DNA of 64,000 nucleotides from assembly GCF_013466785.1 (NCBI RefSeq), contig NZ_CP059163.1:124001-188000 (forward strand), in the 5' to 3' direction. Each line of letters starts with the position of its first letter. Positions within the stretch are counted from its first letter, which is position 1. The translations under genes were made by a program, and so were the position numbers. Source of the stretch: Nocardioides marinisabuli. Lineage in GTDB: Bacteria; Actinomycetota; Actinomycetes; Propionibacteriales; Nocardioidaceae. The notes beneath the pieces were generated by a model. That model worked only from the letters and a program-made list of their open reading frames with translations, was not told the origin of the DNA and ran no database searches. Below are positions 1 to 8,707 of this stretch, piece by piece.

Positions 1-2
1 AC

Positions 3-2108
3 CCGCACGACGGCGCGGTCACCGTGCGCGTGCTGCGGCCGCTGGCCTCCTCGGTCACGGTGTGCGGCGAGTGGGGCGAGACCCCGCTCGACCACGAGCA
101 CCACGGCGTCTGGGTGGGGGTGCTGCCGGTCGCCGAGGTGCCGGCGTACACGCTCTCGGTCAGCTACGAGGGCGAGCCGTGGGACTCCGACGACCCCTAC
201 CGGTTCCTGCCCACCCTGGGCGAGATGGACCTGCACCTGATCAACGAGGGCCGCCACGAGCAGCTGTGGACCGTGCTCGGCGCGCACGTGCACCACTACG
301 ACGCCCCCGGCACCCCCGGCGGCAGCGTCACCGGCACCTCCTTCGCCGTCTGGGCGCCCGCCGCGCGCGGCGTGCGGGTCAAGGCCGACTTCAACTCCTG
401 GGACGGCCGCGAGCACCCGATGCGCCAGCTCGGCACCTCGGGCGTCTGGGAGCTGTTCGTGCCCGACGTCGGCAGCGGTACGTCGTACAAGTTCGCGGTG
501 CTGGGCCCCGACGGCCAGTGGCGCGACAAGGCCGACCCGATGGCGGCCTGGGCCGAGAAGCCCGCCAGCACCGCCTCGCGCGTCTTCGAGTCCTCCTACA
601 CCTGGGGCGACGACGCCTGGATGACCGCGCGCGCCGAGAAGGCCGCGATCGAGGCCCCGATGAGCGTCTACGAGGTGCACCTGGCCTCGTGGAAGAAGAA
701 CTACGACCAGTCGATGTGGTCGTGGGAGCAGATGGCCGACGACCTGGTCGCCTACGTCTCCGACCTCGGCTTCACCCACGTCGAGATGATGCCGGTGATG
801 CAGCACCCGTTCGGCGGCTCGTGGGGCTACCACGTGACGTCGTACTTCGCCCCCGACGCCCGCTTCGGCGACCCCGACGGCTTCCGGCTGCTGGTCGACC
901 GGCTGCACCAGGCCGGCGTCGGCGTGATCCTCGACTGGGTGCCGGGCCACTTCGCCACCGACGAGTGGGCGCTGGCCCGCTTCGACGGCACCCCCCTCTA
1001 CGAGGACCCCAACCCCCAGCGCGGCTGGCACAAGGAGTGGGGCAGCCACATCTTCAACTTCGGGCGGCGCGAGGTGCGCAACTTCCTCTACGCCAACGCC
1101 GTCTACTGGTGCGAGGAGTTCCACGCCGACGGCCTGCGCGTCGACGGCGTGGCCTCGATGCTCTACCTCGACTACTCCCGCGAGGAGGGCGAGTGGAGCC
1201 CCAACATCCACGGCGGGCGCGAGAACCTCGAGGCCGTGCAGTTCCTGCAGGAGATGAACGCGACCGTCTACCGCCGGGTGCCCGGCGTGGTGACGATCGC
1301 CGAGGAGTCGACCTCGTGGCCGGGCGTGACCCGCCCCACCGAGCACGACGGCCTGGGCTTCGGCTTCAAGTGGAACATGGGCTGGATGAACGACTCGCTG
1401 GCCTACATGGCCAACGACCCGGTGCACCGCGCCTACCACCACGGCGAGATGACCTTCTCCCTCGTCTACGCCTTCTCCGAGAACTACGTGCTGCCGATCA
1501 GCCACGACGAGGTCGTGCACGGCAAGGGCTCGATGCTGCGCAAGATGCCCGGCGACCGCTGGCAGCAGCTGGCCAACCTGCGCGCCTACCTGGGCTACAT
1601 GTGGGCCCACCCCGGCAAGCAGCTGCTCTTCATGGGCACCGAGATGGGCCAGGAGTCGGAGTGGGCCGAGGCCCGCGAGCTCGACTGGTGGCTGCTCGAG
1701 CACCCCGAGCACCGCGGCGTGCAGAGCCTGGTGCGCGACCTCAACCGCACGTACGCCGACACGGCGGCGCTGTGGGCGCGCGACCACTCCCCCGAGGGGT
1801 TCATGTGGCTCGACGGCAACGACGCCGGGCGCAACACCTTCTCGTTCGTGCGCCGGGCCCCGGGCGAGCCCGACCTGGTGTGCGTCTCGAACTTCTCGGC
1901 CGTGCCGCACCACGGCTACCGGCTGGCGCTGCCGTCGGTCGGTGAGTGGGACGAGGTGCTCAACACCGACGCCGAGGGCTACACCGGCTCGGGCGTGGGC
2001 AACTACGGCGCCGTCACCGCGGTCGAGGGCGAGCACCACGGGCAGCCGGCGCACGCCGAGATCTCGGTGCCGCCGCTGGCGACGGTGTGGCTGCGGGCGC
2101 GCGCCTGA
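3..2108 (+). CDS. glgB: 1,4-alpha-glucan branching enzyme GlgB (5' end outside window)
   Basis: Cytoplasmic glycogen branching enzyme: it cuts alpha-1,4-glucan chains and re-attaches them through alpha-1,6 links. The frame is open from the first bases, and the residues before the first GTG (PHDGAVTVRVLRP) already fit the family's N-terminal module, so the true start lies upstream. A CBM48-like domain (KADFNSWDG, about residues 110-130 from the GTG at 24) is followed by a GH13 barrel with the family signatures GLRVDGVASMLYLDY (nucleophile Asp), AEEST (acid/base Glu) and SHDEVVHGK (third Asp). The C-terminal all-beta domain is complete up to TGA. About 700 residues are visible, close to the usual 720-750. 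The next gene follows after 43 bp on the same strand but looks functionally unrelated. Confidence 0.97.
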   Translation, partial: PHDGAVTVRVLRPLASSVTVCGEWGETPLDHEHHGVWVGVLPVAEVPAYTLSVSYEGEPWDSDDPYRFLPTLGEMDLHLINEGRHEQLWTVLGAHVHHYDAPGTPGGSVTGTSFAVWAPAARGVRVKADFNSWDGREHPMRQLGTSGVWELFVPDVGSGTSYKFAVLGPDGQWRDKADPMAAWAEKPASTASRVFESSYTWGDDAWMTARAEKAAIEAPMSVYEVHLASWKKNYDQSMWSWEQMADDLVAYVSDLGFTHVEMMPVMQHPFGGSWGYHVTSYFAPDARFGDPDGFRLLVDRLHQAGVGVILDWVPGHFATDEWALARFDGTPLYEDPNPQRGWHKEWGSHIFNFGRREVRNFLYANAVYWCEEFHADGLRVDGVASMLYLDYSREEGEWSPNIHGGRENLEAVQFLQEMNATVYRRVPGVVTIAEESTSWPGVTRPTEHDGLGFGFKWNMGWMNDSLAYMANDPVHRAYHHGEMTFSLVYAFSENYVLPISHDEVVHGKGSMLRKMPGDRWQQLANLRAYLGYMWAHPGKQLLFMGTEMGQESEWAEARELDWWLLEHPEHRGVQSLVRDLNRTYADTAALWARDHSPEGFMWLDGNDAGRNTFSFVRRAPGEPDLVCVSNFSAVPHHGYRLALPSVGEWDEVLNTDAEGYTGSGVGNYGAVTAVEGEHHGQPAHAEISVPPLATVWLRARA

Positions 2109-2151
2109 GCGCCCGCAGCCGCGGCGCGGGGTGCCTGGCTAGGGTGGCGGC

Positions 2152-3111
2152 GTGACCCACGAGCACCCCACCCTCACCGACGGCACGGTCACCCTGCGGC
2201 CCTCGGCGCCGACCGACCACCCGATGGCCGTCGACAAGGACGCGGCGCTGGCCTTCACGGTCGTCGTCGACGACGAGAGCGTCGGCAGCCTGGTGGTGGT
2301 CCGCAAGGACGCCACGACGGTGTGGCTCGAGGGCGGCCTCGACGACGCCCACCGGGGCCGCGGCTACGCGACCCGGGCGCTGCGGGTGCTGGTCGACTGG
2401 TCGCTGACCGCCGAGCACGAGGGCGGCCTGGGCGTCTCCCGGGTCGAGTCGCGCATCCCGGTCGACGCCGAGGGCGCCCTGCGGGTGGCCACCCGCGCCG
2501 GCCTGCGCCGCGAGGGCGTCGAGCGGGTGGTGCCCGGCGAGAGCACCACCGAGGGGTACGTCGTGCTGGCCCGCCTGGCCACCGACCCGCCGCTGAGCGA
2601 GCCCGGGGCCTTCCGCGCGCTGCTCAACTCGTTCCTGCCCCGCAAGCGCGCGATCAGCCAGATGCTGGTGCGCGACCGCGACGGGCGGGTGCTGATGTGC
2701 CAGCTGACCTACAAGCAGGACTGGGACCTGCCCGGCGGCGTCGTCGAGGTCGGCGAGTCGCCCCAGGTCGCGGTGGCCCGCGAGGTCACCGAGGAGCTGG
2801 CCCTCGAGATCCCCGCCGGCCGGCTGCTGCTCACCGACTGGCTGCCCACCTGGGGCGGTTGGGACGACGCGATCTGCCTGGTCTTCGACGGCGGCGAGCA
2901 CGACGCCTCGATCACCGAGAAGATCGTCGAGCAGGTCCGCGAGATCCGCAGCGCCCGGTTCTGCACCCTCGCCGAGGTCCACGAGCACGCCGCCGGGTTC
3001 ACCGCACGCCGCATCGAGGCGGCCCTGGCCAGCGCGGCGGGCTCGCCCGGCGCGGCGGCGTACACCGAGAGCGGGCGCAGCCACCCCGACCCGGCGCATA
3101 CTTCACGCTGA
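2152..3111 (+). CDS. GNAT acetyltransferase / Nudix hydrolase fusion
   Basis: A 319-residue protein with two enzyme domains. Residues about 10-145 resemble a GNAT N-acetyltransferase, with the acetyl-CoA loop HRGRGYATRA at 68-77. Residues about 165-295 are a Nudix domain whose box runs from G196 to about L218 (G-x5-E-x7-REV-x-EE), with Ala in place of the usual last Gly. The Nudix catalytic glutamates are present, so pyrophosphohydrolase activity on a nucleoside-diphosphate-linked compound is plausible. The substrates of both domains are unknown. The start is a GTG 43 bp after glgB. The last residues (DPAHTSR) and the TGA lie inside a 22-bp tandem repeat shared with other loci, so the C-terminal tail was probably acquired from the repeat. 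It is convergent with the kinase-like gene on the other strand. Confidence 0.85.
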   Translation: MTHEHPTLTDGTVTLRPSAPTDHPMAVDKDAALAFTVVVDDESVGSLVVVRKDATTVWLEGGLDDAHRGRGYATRALRVLVDWSLTAEHEGGLGVSRVESRIPVDAEGALRVATRAGLRREGVERVVPGESTTEGYVVLARLATDPPLSEPGAFRALLNSFLPRKRAISQMLVRDRDGRVLMCQLTYKQDWDLPGGVVEVGESPQVAVAREVTEELALEIPAGRLLLTDWLPTWGGWDDAICLVFDGGEHDASITEKIVEQVREIRSARFCTLAEVHEHAAGFTARRIEAALASAAGSPGAAAYTESGRSHPDPAHTSR

Positions 3112-3167
3112 CCCGGCGCATACTTCGCGCCGACCCGGCGCAGATCTCACGCCGACCCGGCGCGAAG
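3088..3167. repeat. 22-bp-period tandem repeat, locus 1 (3.6 copies)
   Basis: Units begin at 3088, 3110, 3132 and 3154, each starting GACCCGGCGC, with an exact 22-bp period. The second unit contains GGCGC-ATACTTC-GCGCC, a 5-bp stem with a 7-nt loop. The array sits between two convergent genes and contains both their stop codons: TGA at 3109-3111 on the plus strand and TGA at 3149-3147 on the minus strand. The same family occurs at 6795-6908 and 25364-25429. Confidence 0.85.
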
Positions 3168-4466
3168 CACCTCGGCGAGCACGTCGGTGTCGGCACGTGC
3201 GGCATCGACCACCACCACCCCGGCACGCGGCGTGAGCTCGTCGTAGAGGCGGGCCATGGCCTCCAGCACCACGAGCGGCTGGTCGCCCGGCTTGCGTACG
3301 GCGGCCGCCCGGGCCTCGACGCGCAGCAGCACCGCCACGTCGGGGCGGGGGAAGCCGCGGCGCAGCAGCCACTCGGCCACCCGGTGGCGCCCGTAGCGCA
3401 GGCGCAGGTCGACGAGCGCGTCGAGCAGCCACCGGTCGCAGACCACGTGCACGCCCGAGCGCCGCAGGCGGCCGGCGTGCCGGGCCGCGCGCACGCTGGA
3501 CAGCGCGACCGCCAGCACCCACACCCCGTCGAGGAGCCCGCCGCGGCGCTCGACGGCCGCTCCCGCAGCCCCGCTCGCCTGCCCGCTCGGCGCCTCGGCG
3601 CTCCCGCCCTGCGGGTCCTCGACTGCCACCGACACCGAGCGGTCGCGGCGCAGCAGCCGCCGCGCGATCCGGCCGACGTGCACGAGCAGCCCGAGGTCGG
3701 CCCCCACCCGCGTCCAGTGGACCAGGGCGGCCTCGTCGAGCCGCTCGAAGTGGTCGAGCAGGGCCAGTGACGCCGTGGACTTGCCGGCGCCGTCCATGCC
3801 GCTGAGGGCGATCATCCGCGGACGCGCGACCGGGGGCGTCGCGGGCCTCGTGACGGGCTCACCGACCAGCCGGGTGCGGGCGGCGCGGCGGGCGCGCGGC
3901 GAGCCGGCCAGCGCCCGGGCCACCTCCCCGGCGCCCAGGTGCTCCGCCGTCGCCGGGTCACCCGACCACGCCAGCCCCGCGATCCGGCCCAGGGCCGGGT
4001 CGACCGCCCGCGCGGCGGCCAGGACCTCGGCCGCCTCCCCGGAGGCCTCGAGCACCGAGCGCACCCGGGTCGCGCAGCGCGACCACGGGCGTCCCGCCAC
4101 CGCCTCCGCGGCGTGCACCAGCACCCGGTCGACCGGGGCCGCCACGAGCAGGCCCAGCGTCCCCGGCGCCGCGCGTCGTCGTACGTCGGGCAGCGGCGGG
4201 TACATCGCCGGCCACGCGTGGTCGGCCAGCACGTCCACGACCACGTCGAGGTCGGGGAGTCGGCGCCACAGCACCCGGCCGGGGTCCTGGGGCGCCGGGA
4301 CGAGGCCGGCCGCGCGCAGCGCCCGGGCCACCGGGGCACCGCCGCCGGGCAGGACGACCACATCGAGGTCGTTGCCGGTCAGGTCCTCGCCGCGCCACAG
4401 CAGCAGGTGCGTCCCCACGTCGCGAGTGATCCTCGCGAGCACGAGCTCGACCGCTGCCGGGTCCAT
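3147..4466 (-). CDS. Nucleotidyltransferase-like / thymidylate-kinase-like P-loop fusion protein
   Basis: A 439-residue protein, third gene of a minus-strand operon. Residues 1-110 look like a degenerate nucleotidyltransferase fold (GNDLDVVVLPG near 31-41 and LPDLDVVVDVL near 70-80). Residues 216-439 form a kinase-like module with a Walker A motif GMDGAGKST at 223-231 and CDRWLLDALVDLR later, as in thymidylate-kinase-like proteins. The ATG at 4466 is one base beyond the previous gene's TGA (4470-4468), which suggests translational coupling. An open frame continues upstream of this ATG but only as the shadow of the acyltransferase gene. The stop codon lies in the 22-bp repeat. Substrate unknown; similar fusions occur in polysaccharide gene clusters (general knowledge), so a cell-surface role is a guess. 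Confidence 0.75.
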   Translation of the reverse strand: MDPAAVELVLARITRDVGTHLLLWRGEDLTGNDLDVVVLPGGGAPVARALRAAGLVPAPQDPGRVLWRRLPDLDVVVDVLADHAWPAMYPPLPDVRRRAAPGTLGLLVAAPVDRVLVHAAEAVAGRPWSRCATRVRSVLEASGEAAEVLAAARAVDPALGRIAGLAWSGDPATAEHLGAGEVARALAGSPRARRAARTRLVGEPVTRPATPPVARPRMIALSGMDGAGKSTASLALLDHFERLDEAALVHWTRVGADLGLLVHVGRIARRLLRRDRSVSVAVEDPQGGSAEAPSGQASGAAGAAVERRGGLLDGVWVLAVALSSVRAARHAGRLRRSGVHVVCDRWLLDALVDLRLRYGRHRVAEWLLRRGFPRPDVAVLLRVEARAAAVRKPGDQPLVVLEAMARLYDELTPRAGVVVVDAARADTDVLAEVLRAGSA

Positions 4467-4467
4467 G

Positions 4468-5586
4468 TCAGTGCTCGGCCTCGGAGCGCCGGTCGCGCCA
4501 CCGCATCGTGGCGCGCAGCGCGAGCGCCGGGGCGAGTGCCACGCGACCGCGCAGCGGCACGACCAGCGTGTCGAGCCGCCGGCGGTCGGGGTAGAGCATC
4601 GTCGAGGGGCTGGCGGGGTCCTCGACCGAGCCCGAGTCGATCCACCCGAGCGCGGGGTCGTCGTGGAAGGCCTCGAGCACCGCGACCTCGAGCTGCAGCC
4701 CGGGCGAGGTCGAGGCGAAGGCCTCGTCGAAGGCGGTCTTGACGTGGAAGGCACCGTCACCGCCGACCAGCACGCACAGCGCCGCCACGACCGTGTCGCC
4801 GCCGCGCAGCTCCCACAGCTGGGCCCTGCCGCGGGCTGCGGCCTCGACGAAGGTCTCGGTGAAGGCGGCCCCGCGCGCGGGGTCGGCGGCCAGCGCGGTG
4901 CCCGACTCGCCCTTCCAGCCCGCTGCCTCCAGGGCCAGGAAGCGGGCGACGGCGGCCTCGGGGTCCTCGGCGGAGCGCTCCTCCAGCCCGACCGGGGCGC
5001 CGAGCTCGCGCTCGAGGCGCCGCCCCCAGCGCCCGAGCCGGCGCCGGCGCGACGAGCTCAACCGCCCGTCGAGGTACGTCGGCTCGGCGCGGCGGTGCAC
5101 CACGGGCCGGTCGGTGCAGGCCAGCGCCACCGGCGCCGCGCGTGAGGCGAGGGCGCCCTCGAGCGCCGTACGCACCGGGCCGTCGCCGGGCAGCTGCTCG
5201 AAGGACAGCCAGCCACTCGCACCGGTGGCGAGCCGGGCGAGGGCGCTGCGCCAGGTGGCCTCGGGGTCGGGGCTGTCGAGCAGCGGGGTCTCGAGGAAGC
5301 AGTCGTCGTGGCCCCAGGCCCGGTAGGTCGGCACGGGGACCCGACGGTAGGAGCGCGAGCGGAGCACCGGCAGCGCCAGCTCGACGCGCCGCCCCGCTCG
5401 ACCACGAGCAGCTCGGCGGTCGGCGCAGGCGGGCAGGTGCCGGGCGGCCGCGAGCACCGGGCCGGGCTCGACGTAGGGGTTGGGCTCGACGGCTCGACCG
5501 GCCAGGTCGTGCCAGGCGTCGCGCAGCGCGGTGTCGACGTCGCGCAGCGGCACCAGGCGGGCACGTCGACCAGGTCCGTCAGCCAT
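4468..5586 (-). CDS. CelD/BioF2-like GNAT-fold acyltransferase
   Basis: A 372-residue protein. The C-terminal half (about 200-340) has the pattern of the Acetyltransf_6 (CelD/BcsL-like) GNAT fold, including RFLALEAAGWKG and a stretch ending QLEVAVLEAF. The N-terminal half is likely the paired degenerate GNAT domain seen in FemAB-type proteins. The ATG at 5586 overlaps the TGA of the upstream ATP-grasp gene by 8 bp (ATGGCTGA). An in-frame extension upstream reads as arginine-rich shadow sequence and was discarded. It probably transfers an acyl or aminoacyl group to a product of its operon partners, which is inference from context. No signal peptide or membrane segment is seen. Confidence 0.75.
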   Translation of the reverse strand: MADGPGRRARLVPLRDVDTALRDAWHDLAGRAVEPNPYVEPGPVLAAARHLPACADRRAARGRAGRRVELALPVLRSRSYRRVPVPTYRAWGHDDCFLETPLLDSPDPEATWRSALARLATGASGWLSFEQLPGDGPVRTALEGALASRAAPVALACTDRPVVHRRAEPTYLDGRLSSSRRRRLGRWGRRLERELGAPVGLEERSAEDPEAAVARFLALEAAGWKGESGTALAADPARGAAFTETFVEAAARGRAQLWELRGGDTVVAALCVLVGGDGAFHVKTAFDEAFASTSPGLQLEVAVLEAFHDDPALGWIDSGSVEDPASPSTMLYPDRRRLDTLVVPLRGRVALAPALALRATMRWRDRRSEAEH

Positions 5587-6739
5587 CGCGCCACCTGTTC
5601 CGGAGCACCGCCAGCACCGGCCCCGGGTCGCGCAGCCGGGCGTGCGGGTGCACCGAGCCCGGCGCCTGCGCCAGCGTCGACAGCACGTCGCGGGCCAGGC
5701 CCCCACGGCGCTCGACCCGCGCCCGTGACAGGTCCTCGAAGAACGACTGGAAGCGCACCCCCACCCGGCCGGGTCCGGCCGGGGTGACGTCGTCGCCGAG
5801 CGCGGCGCGCGCCCACAGGTCGGGCAGGGCGACACCGCTGCCGACGGCCAGCGCGAGGCTGCCGTAGAAGCGGCCGTTGAGGTCGATAAGCCGGGGCGCC
5901 CCGCCGGGCGCCGTCATGAACTGCAGGTTCGCCAACCCCCACCAGCCCAGCTCCGCGAGCAGCCGTCGTACGCCGGCGAGCAGGTCGGGGTCGACGGGGA
6001 CGGTCACGGCCCGCGAGCTGGTGAGCCGGCCCGAGAGCCGCGGGCTCCACTGCTGCACGGCCCCGAGCAGGCGCCCCTGACGGTCGACGACGACGCTCAG
6101 CGCCGAGAGCCGACCGTCGACGACCTCCTGCAGCAGCGGCTCGCCGCCGGCCGCGCTCATCAGCCGCGCCACCTGCTGCGCCTCCTCACGACCGGCGCAC
6201 ACCCGGGCCATCAGGTGGCGCGCGCTGCCACCGGCGGTGGGGTCCCAGTGCAGCCGGGCCTTCACCACGACCGGGCCGTCGACCATCTCCAGCGCCTCGG
6301 CGGTCGCGGCCACGGTGCGCGGCGCCGCGAGCCCGACGCGCTGGGCCGCCTCGACCAGGGCCAGCTTGTCGACCGCGGCCACCACGTCGGTGTGCTCGCC
6401 GTAGGGCACCACGCACCCGATCTCGTCGCGGCGGGCCGAGACCAGCAGCACCTCGATGTCGTCGGCGCCGAAGACGACGTCGTAGCCGTGCTCGGCCACC
6501 AGCCGCGCCAGCGCGGCGACGAAGGCGTCGGGGTCGGCCTCGGGGGGCGGCACCTCGTGGTCGCGGCGCACCGCGCGCGAGTACGTCGGCCGCCCGTGCG
6601 AGGCGGCCACCCCGACCTCCCAGCCGGCTGCGCTCAGCGAGCGCGCCGCGGCCAGCACGTGCACCCCGCCGCTGTGGACGATGAGGGCACGGCGAACGTC
6701 CGGACCGGACGCCCCGGTCCGACCTGAGGAAGGGAGCAC
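5579..6739 (-). CDS. ATP-grasp domain carboxylate-amine ligase-like protein
   Basis: A 386-residue protein, first gene of the three-gene operon. The N-terminal part (ALIVHSGGVHVLAAARSL) is a pre-ATP-grasp Rossmann-like domain. The middle holds VVVKARLHWDPTAGGSA (phosphate-binding region) and VQQWSPRLSG. The C-terminal catalytic region has NLQFM and LIDLNGRFYGSL, the Mg-binding Asn/Glu-type strand of carboxylate-amine ligases, with Asp-Leu-Asn in place of the usual Glu-Ile-Asn. It should activate a carboxylate as an acyl phosphate and couple it to an amine; the substrates are unknown. The GTG at 6739 is preceded by GGAAGG at 8 bp. Downstream genes overlap or abut, so the three enzymes likely act on one product. 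Confidence 0.8.
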   Translation of the reverse strand: MLPSSGRTGASGPDVRRALIVHSGGVHVLAAARSLSAAGWEVGVAASHGRPTYSRAVRRDHEVPPPEADPDAFVAALARLVAEHGYDVVFGADDIEVLLVSARRDEIGCVVPYGEHTDVVAAVDKLALVEAAQRVGLAAPRTVAATAEALEMVDGPVVVKARLHWDPTAGGSARHLMARVCAGREEAQQVARLMSAAGGEPLLQEVVDGRLSALSVVVDRQGRLLGAVQQWSPRLSGRLTSSRAVTVPVDPDLLAGVRRLLAELGWWGLANLQFMTAPGGAPRLIDLNGRFYGSLALAVGSGVALPDLWARAALGDDVTPAGPGRVGVRFQSFFEDLSRARVERRGGLARDVLSTLAQAPGSVHPHARLRDPGPVLAVLRNRWRDG

Positions 6740-6908
6740 GGCGACATCCTTCCAGAACTCCCACCACCCCGGCGCGATCGAGCGCGCTGAGGCCGGGTCG
6801 GTGCGACTTCGGGCCGGGTCAGCGCGACATTTGCGACGGGTCAGCGGGAGGTTTGCGACGGGTCAGCGCGAGGTTTGCGCCGGGTCGGCGGGAGATGTGG
6901 GACGGGTG
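6740..6908. repeat. 22-bp-period tandem repeat, locus 2 (about 5-6 copies, inverted orientation)
   Basis: In reverse complement the units begin with GACCC. The plus-strand GGGTC anchors lie at 6795, 6816, 6838, 6860 and 6882, and a decayed GGGTG at 6904, giving periods of 21, 22, 22, 22 and 22. Several units carry GCGC-N7-GCGC hairpins. The array itself spans 6795-6908; 6740-6794 is the leader of the ATP-grasp gene, with its ribosome site. The stop codon and last residues of the EI24 protein (ADPAQTSR) lie in this array. Confidence 0.85.
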
Positions 6909-7630
6909 AGGAGGTCGCGGGCCAGGACGGTGGCGCCGACGACGGCGGCCGGCATCACCGCCACCGCGCCGAGCGGCACCAGGAAGCACGCCTGGGTGGC
7001 CATCCCGAAGCCCAGCACCCGCGCCCGGTGCCCGCGCAGCAGGTCGCGGCGCTGCACCCGGTCCATGCCCCGGGCCTCCAGGGGGCGGGCCAGCAGCTCC
7101 CCGGCCAGCAGCCAGCCGGAGACCGCGAGGCCGGCCACGGCGCCGACGACCGCGCCGACGACCGGCAGCAGCCCCACGAGCAGCACGCCCAGGGCGGTCG
7201 CCAGCCCGAGCGCGACCAGCACCAGGGAGTCGGAGACCGAGCGCCAGGCCGAGAGCCCCGAGGTCGGCACCGGTCCGCCGAGCCAGGCCTCGGTCTCGCG
7301 CCAGATGCGCGCGTAGAAGGGGTCCCCGACCGCCAGCGTGGCGGCGGTGAAGGTGACCGAGGTGAGCACCAGGAAGCCGACCAGCACCAGCAGCCCGAGC
7401 CCCAGGCGCAGCAGCCCGCGCAGCGCCTCGGCCCACCCGTCGGCGAACGGCGTGGCCCAGGCGACGAGGTCGCCGAGGTTGACCAGGAGCGCGACCAGCG
7501 CCGCCAGGACCACCAGCAGCACCAGCAGGGCGGGCACCGCGCCGAGCAGCATCAGCCCGGGCCGGCGCCGCCAGGTCGCCAGCCCGCGCCCGACGTACGC
7601 CGCCCCGGCGACGCCGTCGAGCAGGGCCAT
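6863..7630 (-). CDS. EI24 domain (CysZ-like) membrane protein
   Basis: A 255-residue integral membrane protein with about five to six hydrophobic stretches, including LMLLGAVPALLVLLVVLAAL near 25-50 and LVLVALGLATALGVLLVGLL near 130-155. Family signs are the conserved DPFYARIW motif (about 105-112) and the REDLL-like segment QRRDLLRGHR near 200, typical of EI24/CysZ proteins. CysZ members transport sulfate; actinobacterial EI24 proteins have no firm function, so substrate is left open. It follows the thioredoxin-fold gene by 14 bp on the same strand, likely in one operon. Its last eight residues come from the 22-bp repeat. Confidence 0.85.
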   Translation of the reverse strand: MALLDGVAGAAYVGRGLATWRRRPGLMLLGAVPALLVLLVVLAALVALLVNLGDLVAWATPFADGWAEALRGLLRLGLGLLVLVGFLVLTSVTFTAATLAVGDPFYARIWRETEAWLGGPVPTSGLSAWRSVSDSLVLVALGLATALGVLLVGLLPVVGAVVGAVAGLAVSGWLLAGELLARPLEARGMDRVQRRDLLRGHRARVLGFGMATQACFLVPLGAVAVMPAAVVGATVLARDLLTRPTSPADPAQTSR

Positions 7631-7644
7631 GACCTCGGGCCTGC

Positions 7645-8616
7645 TCAGAAGAGGGCGTTGGCCAGGTTGCCGCGCCCGCGCAGCACCCGCTCGTCGTCGT
7701 TGCCGACGGCGGCGAAGAGGCCCAGGAGGTGCTCGCGGGCCTTGGTGCGGTCGTCGCCGCTGGTGCGGCGCACGAGGTCGACCAGGCGGTTGAAGGCGTC
7801 CTCGACGTGGCCGCCGGCCAGGTCGAGGTCGGCGCAGAGCGTCTGCGCCTCGACGTCGTCGGGGTTCGCCGCCGCCGCGGCCCGCGCGGCGTGCAGGTCG
7901 ACGCCCTGGGTGCGCTGCATGACCTTGGCGATCGCCAGGCCGGCGACGGCCTCGGCGTCGGCGGGGTTGGCGTCGACGAGCTTCTGGTACTCCGCGACCG
8001 CGAGGTCGATGTCGCCCGAGCCCAGCGCGTCCTGGGCGGCGGCGTAGCGGGGGTCGACCTGCTCGGCCTCGCCCTCGTCGCCGGCCGGGGCGCCCGCACG
8101 CGGCTGGTGGCGCCCGGTCATCCCCTGCGCGGTGAGCTGCTGCACGACCTGGGTCAGCGCGCCCCGCAGCTCCTCGAGCGGCACGACGTCCTGCAGCAGC
8201 GGCGCCGGGCGGCCCTCGAGCACGGCCACCACGTAGGGCAGCGACTGGACTTGCACCGCCTGGGCGATCTGCGGGGAGGTGTCGACGTCGACGAGGCCGA
8301 CCAGGAAGCGGCCGTCGAACTCGTCGGCCAGCGTCGCGAGGTCGTCGGCCATCTGGCCGCTCTCGGGCAGCTGGGTGCGCGAGTAGAAGGCCAGCAGCAC
8401 CGGGGCGGTCATCGACGACTCGATGGTGGTCTGGAAGTTCTGCTCGTCGACCTGCACGGCGTAGGCCCCCGCACCACCGGCACCACCGGCACTGCTGCCG
8501 CCCGCGCCGGCACCGGGGGCACCGGGGGCACCGGGCTGGGCGGGCGGCGCCTGGGCGGGGCGCTTGAGGGCGGAGAGGTCGATCGCACCGGGACGGGAGA
8601 ACGGCTGCTGCGTCAT
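7645..8616 (-). CDS. Thioredoxin-fold/TPR protein (YbbN/CnoX-like), no CXXC
   Basis: A 323-residue cytoplasmic protein. After a Pro/Gly/Ala-rich leader (1-50) comes a thioredoxin fold (about 55-165: PVLLAFYSRTQLPES, VDVDTSPQIAQAVQVQSLPYVV), then a linker and TPR-like helices (about 185-323), the architecture of YbbN/CnoX co-chaperones. The active-site CXXC is replaced by SRTQLPES, so disulfide chemistry is not expected; a holdase or adaptor role fits the family. ATG at 8616 was chosen (GGGGG just upstream); an in-frame ATG at 8625 would add three residues. It is divergent from the BTAD regulator and shares a 91-bp promoter gap with it. Confidence 0.88.
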   Translation of the reverse strand: MTQQPFSRPGAIDLSALKRPAQAPPAQPGAPGAPGAGAGGSSAGGAGGAGAYAVQVDEQNFQTTIESSMTAPVLLAFYSRTQLPESGQMADDLATLADEFDGRFLVGLVDVDTSPQIAQAVQVQSLPYVVAVLEGRPAPLLQDVVPLEELRGALTQVVQQLTAQGMTGRHQPRAGAPAGDEGEAEQVDPRYAAAQDALGSGDIDLAVAEYQKLVDANPADAEAVAGLAIAKVMQRTQGVDLHAARAAAAANPDDVEAQTLCADLDLAGGHVEDAFNRLVDLVRRTSGDDRTKAREHLLGLFAAVGNDDERVLRGRGNLANALF

Positions 8617-8707
8617 GTCCCCCATGCTAGGGATCCTGTGGCGGCGCGCGCGGACCGGTCCGGGCCCAGGCTCGACGCGGCGGCGTGGGAGGCGCAGTCT
8701 CGTAGGC

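Noticed and set aside
3088..3167. CRISPR-like array
   Set aside because: Units are directly adjacent with no spacers and are imperfect; no cas genes.
7729..8707. Open frame on the plus strand ahead of and in frame with the second half of the BTAD regulator
   Set aside because: It is antisense to the thioredoxin-fold gene, and its residues have low-complexity composition; it is a GC-driven shadow. Only the part after about 10106 is real.
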